Assembly: GCA_014874425.1 (NCBI GenBank)
Contig: JACWAG010000140.1
Span: 1 to 7,373 of the forward strand
DNA length: 7,373 nucleotides
Origin: Syntrophaceae bacterium
Lineage (GTDB): Bacteria; Desulfobacterota; Desulfomonilia; Desulfomonilales; Desulfomonilaceae
Direction: 5' to 3'
How positions within the stretch are numbered: the stretch's first letter is position 1; the number at the start of each line of letters is the position of its first letter. The notes under the pieces are model-generated. The model was not told the DNA's origin. It ran no database searches and saw only the letters and a list, made by a program, of their open reading frames with translations. Of this stretch, positions 5,876 through 7,373 are shown piece by piece. Made by a program: the position numbers and the translations under genes.

Positions 5876-5888
5876 GTAAGGGCCAGTC

Positions 5889-7007
5889 ATGAAAACGCCA
5901 TTGTTAGATCTTGAGCCGATACACAAAGTTATTAGAGAAGACCTTCGCCAAGCTGTCCTAAGAGTTCTCGATAGCAATCAGTTTATAGGTGGTCCCGAAA
6001 TCGACAATTTCGAGCGTGAAATTGCGACATATTGCGGAGTAAAGCACGCAGTAGGGGTATCTTCAGGAACGGACGCCCTATTGATATCGCTGATGGCCCT
6101 TAATATCGGCCCAGGCGCCGAAGTTTTAGTTCCGGCCTATACTTTCTTTTCTACAGCCGGATCAGTGAGTCGCGTAGGCGCTAAACCAATTTTCTGCGAC
6201 ATTGATCCAATAACATTCAATATTGATGTTAAGAAACTCGAAAAACTTATATCTCCAAAGACGCGAGCGATCATACCCGTACATCTATTTGGCCAATGCG
6301 CCCGGATGGACGAGCTTATGGCGATTGCTGAAAAGCGCAATTTATACGTTATAGAAGACGCTGCCCAGGCTATAGGCGCCAAATACAAAGGCAATACGGC
6401 CGGAGCAATGGGGACTACCGGGTGCTTGTCGTTCTTTCCGTCCAAGAACCTCGGAGGTATAGGCGACGGTGGTCTGGTCATGACAAATGACGACACCATC
6501 TACGATTTGTTGGTCAGTCTAAGACAGCATGGAGCTACTCAGAGATACCTCCATACCATTATTGGTGGAAATTTTAGATTGGACGCGATTCAAGCCGCCG
6601 CGTTACGTATAAAACTGACACGACTCGATGAATGGTCAAAGATGAGACGCCAAAACGCCGTCTATTATAAACAGTCTTTAAAAGATTTGGAAAGTAATGG
6701 CTTTATCAAACTCCCTGTTGAATCTCAGGACAATTTTCATGTTTATAATCAGTTTGTGATCAGGGCGAGTAAACGGGACTCCCTACAAAGTTATCTAAGT
6801 AACAATGGAGTTGGCTCTGCGATATATTATCCGTTGCCTTTGCATCTCCAGGAGTGTTTCAAAGGCGCCGGCTTGAAGAAAGGCGCCCTTCCAGAGAGCG
6901 AATTGGCAGCCGATGAAACACTCGCGATACCGATCTTCCCTGGCTTGACTGAAGAGCAAATGAACTTGGTCGTGAAGCTTTGTCACAGATTCTACGAGAA
7001 ACAGTGA
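5889..7007 (+). CDS. DegT/DnrJ/EryC1/StrS-family PLP-dependent nucleotide-sugar aminotransferase (WbpE-like)
   Basis: A cytoplasmic PLP enzyme that transfers an amino group, usually from glutamate, onto a keto group of a nucleotide-linked sugar for surface polysaccharide or glycan synthesis. The 372 residues match the family. Motifs in order: PLLDLEP at the N-terminus, GGPEIDNFE (34-42), SSGTDALLISL (58-68), PAYTFFSTAGSV (82-93), GAKPIFCDIDP (97-107), IPVHLFGQ (129-136), VIEDAAQAIGA with D157 and Q160, and SFFPSKNLGGIGDGG with the PLP lysine K186. Further marks are RQHGATQRY, NFRLDAIQAA (228-237), HVYNQFVIR (284-292) and the substrate-side YPLPLHLQECF (314-324). The style resembles WbpE, which aminates UDP-3-keto-GlcNAcA, though QdtB/FdtB-type sugars are also possible. 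AAGGG at 5878-5882 lies 6 nt before the ATG. The gene starts right behind a strong terminator with no clear promoter between. The epimerase at 1145 could act in the same pathway. Confidence 0.93.
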   Translation: MKTPLLDLEPIHKVIREDLRQAVLRVLDSNQFIGGPEIDNFEREIATYCGVKHAVGVSSGTDALLISLMALNIGPGAEVLVPAYTFFSTAGSVSRVGAKPIFCDIDPITFNIDVKKLEKLISPKTRAIIPVHLFGQCARMDELMAIAEKRNLYVIEDAAQAIGAKYKGNTAGAMGTTGCLSFFPSKNLGGIGDGGLVMTNDDTIYDLLVSLRQHGATQRYLHTIIGGNFRLDAIQAAALRIKLTRLDEWSKMRRQNAVYYKQSLKDLESNGFIKLPVESQDNFHVYNQFVIRASKRDSLQSYLSNNGVGSAIYYPLPLHLQECFKGAGLKKGALPESELAADETLAIPIFPGLTEEQMNLVVKLCHRFYEKQ

Positions 7008-7119
7008 TCTTTTAATTCGTTTACTTTCAATTCACTAAGGGCCGTCAGATTTAACGGGCTGGTTTCTTCGGACTTATACAAATTGCAGACGAATTCCTTG
7101 TGACGATTTTCAACTGAAG
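7008..7119. other. Non-coding stretch between the aminotransferase and the nitroreductase relic
   Basis: No convincing gene is seen on either strand. A weak imperfect hairpin (GGGCCGT near 7039-7045 against ACGGGCT near 7054-7060) is followed by GGTTTCTT; it is too poor to call a terminator. The short minus-strand reading frame over 6992-7237 overlaps the relic in another frame and looks like a shadow. Confidence 0.5.
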
Positions 7120-7275
7120 CTAGACAAAAGCCTTGGTCAGAGGGCCAAGCCCGACAAGGTAAAGAAGACGAACATTGGAACGCAAATTCAAAAATTCTCT
7201 CGCTTCGCTGTCGTAAAATGCGCCTATTCCACAGCACCCAAACTTTATTGGTAAGCGTTCAGCAGGAGCCCCTTT
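7120..7275 (-). pseudogene. C-terminal remnant of a nitroreductase/SagB-like flavoprotein
   Basis: Reading the minus strand from 7275 down to the TAG at 7122-7120 gives 51 codons containing AERLPIKFGCCGIGAFYD, then SEAREFLNL and RLLYLVGLGPLTKAFV. The GIGAFYD element followed by a short leucine helix and a final LYLVGLG strand is how SagB/ThcOx-type and related FMN nitroreductase-fold proteins end. Upstream the frame is blocked by TAA at 7278-7276 and again by TAG at 7353-7351; the 24 codons between them (RRDIARLEK and so on) show no recognisable domain. No start with a ribosome site is seen. It is therefore most likely the 3' end of a decayed gene, or of a gene broken by a frameshift near 7280 that continues past the window end. 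It runs convergently toward the aminotransferase. Family recognition is by eye. Confidence 0.65.
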
Positions 7276-7323
7276 TTAGGGTTCGATTTCGGTGAACTGG
7301 AACTTTTTAGGTTTTTCTAATCG

Positions 7324-7335
7324 CGCGATATCGCG
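7324..7335. repeat. Perfect 12-bp palindrome CGCGATATCGCG
   Basis: Self-complementary without a loop, in the decayed stretch upstream of the nitroreductase remnant. It could be a protein-binding site or chance; nothing around it decides this. Confidence 0.35.
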
Positions 7336-7373
7336 TCTATTTTTAATACCCTATTGACAAAACATTAGAAATA

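Noticed and set aside
7129..7155. Inverted repeat CTTGG/CCAAG near the 3' end of the nitroreductase remnant
   Set aside because: Only five clean pairs, and it lies inside coding-like sequence before the stop; not a terminator.
6992..7237. Minus-strand frame of 81 codons overlapping the end of the window
   Set aside because: It covers the nitroreductase-like remnant in a different frame and has an implausible composition; the remnant frame carries the recognisable motifs.
7272..7311. Direct repeat CTTTTTAGG at 7272-7280 and 7303-7311
   Set aside because: Nine bases, A/T-rich, no flanking element; no sign of an insertion target duplication.

Overview
The window reads as an ordinary bacterial chromosome segment of moderate G+C content. 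Shine-Dalgarno sites and sigma70-like promoter hexamers are easy to find. The gene mix (RNase J, an isopropylmalate/malate-type dehydrogenase, sugar-nucleotide enzymes, a Bcp peroxiredoxin) is compatible with an anaerobic Desulfobacterota/deltaproteobacterial lineage. That placement is an impression from protein style and cannot be proven here. No phage, insertion sequence, CRISPR array, tRNA or rRNA is visible.

Layout. Positions 1-193 (minus strand) hold the 5' end of a bcp-type peroxiredoxin. It diverges from a metallo-beta-lactamase-fold hydrolase gene (300-1058, plus) across a 106-bp region in which -10-like boxes of both directions overlap. The hydrolase looks damaged: its last conserved metal-binding His is Leu, and a TAG stop cuts off a conserved-looking tail that stays open to 1100. 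Next come a non-hydrolysing UDP-GlcNAc 2-epimerase (1145-2242), an isocitrate/isopropylmalate dehydrogenase-family enzyme with an NADP-type Lys-Tyr signature (2358-3419) and ribonuclease J (3521-5191). A promoter region at 5342-5392 then drives a small exported, cysteine-rich, basic protein of unknown family (5434-5772). That gene is closed by two consecutive hairpins, the second a textbook Rho-independent terminator. A DegT/WbpE-like sugar aminotransferase starts only 13 nt after the U-tract (5889-7007). The last 366 bp hold no intact gene. On the minus strand they carry the C-terminal 51 codons of a nitroreductase/SagB-like protein (7275-7120), cut off upstream by in-frame stops, so this is probably a relic.

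How the genes may work together. The epimerase and the aminotransferase both fit nucleotide-sugar synthesis for surface polysaccharide, perhaps a 2,3-diamino-mannuronate-type sugar, but they are not adjacent and no glycosyltransferase lies between them. The dehydrogenase and RNase J are housekeeping-type genes. The small exported Cys-rich protein is the most novel-looking item: its own promoter, strong ribosome binding site and terminators suggest an abundant single-gene transcript. No clearly new multi-gene system is present. The points of interest are this protein, the decaying hydrolase, the nitroreductase relic and the dehydrogenase cofactor signature.
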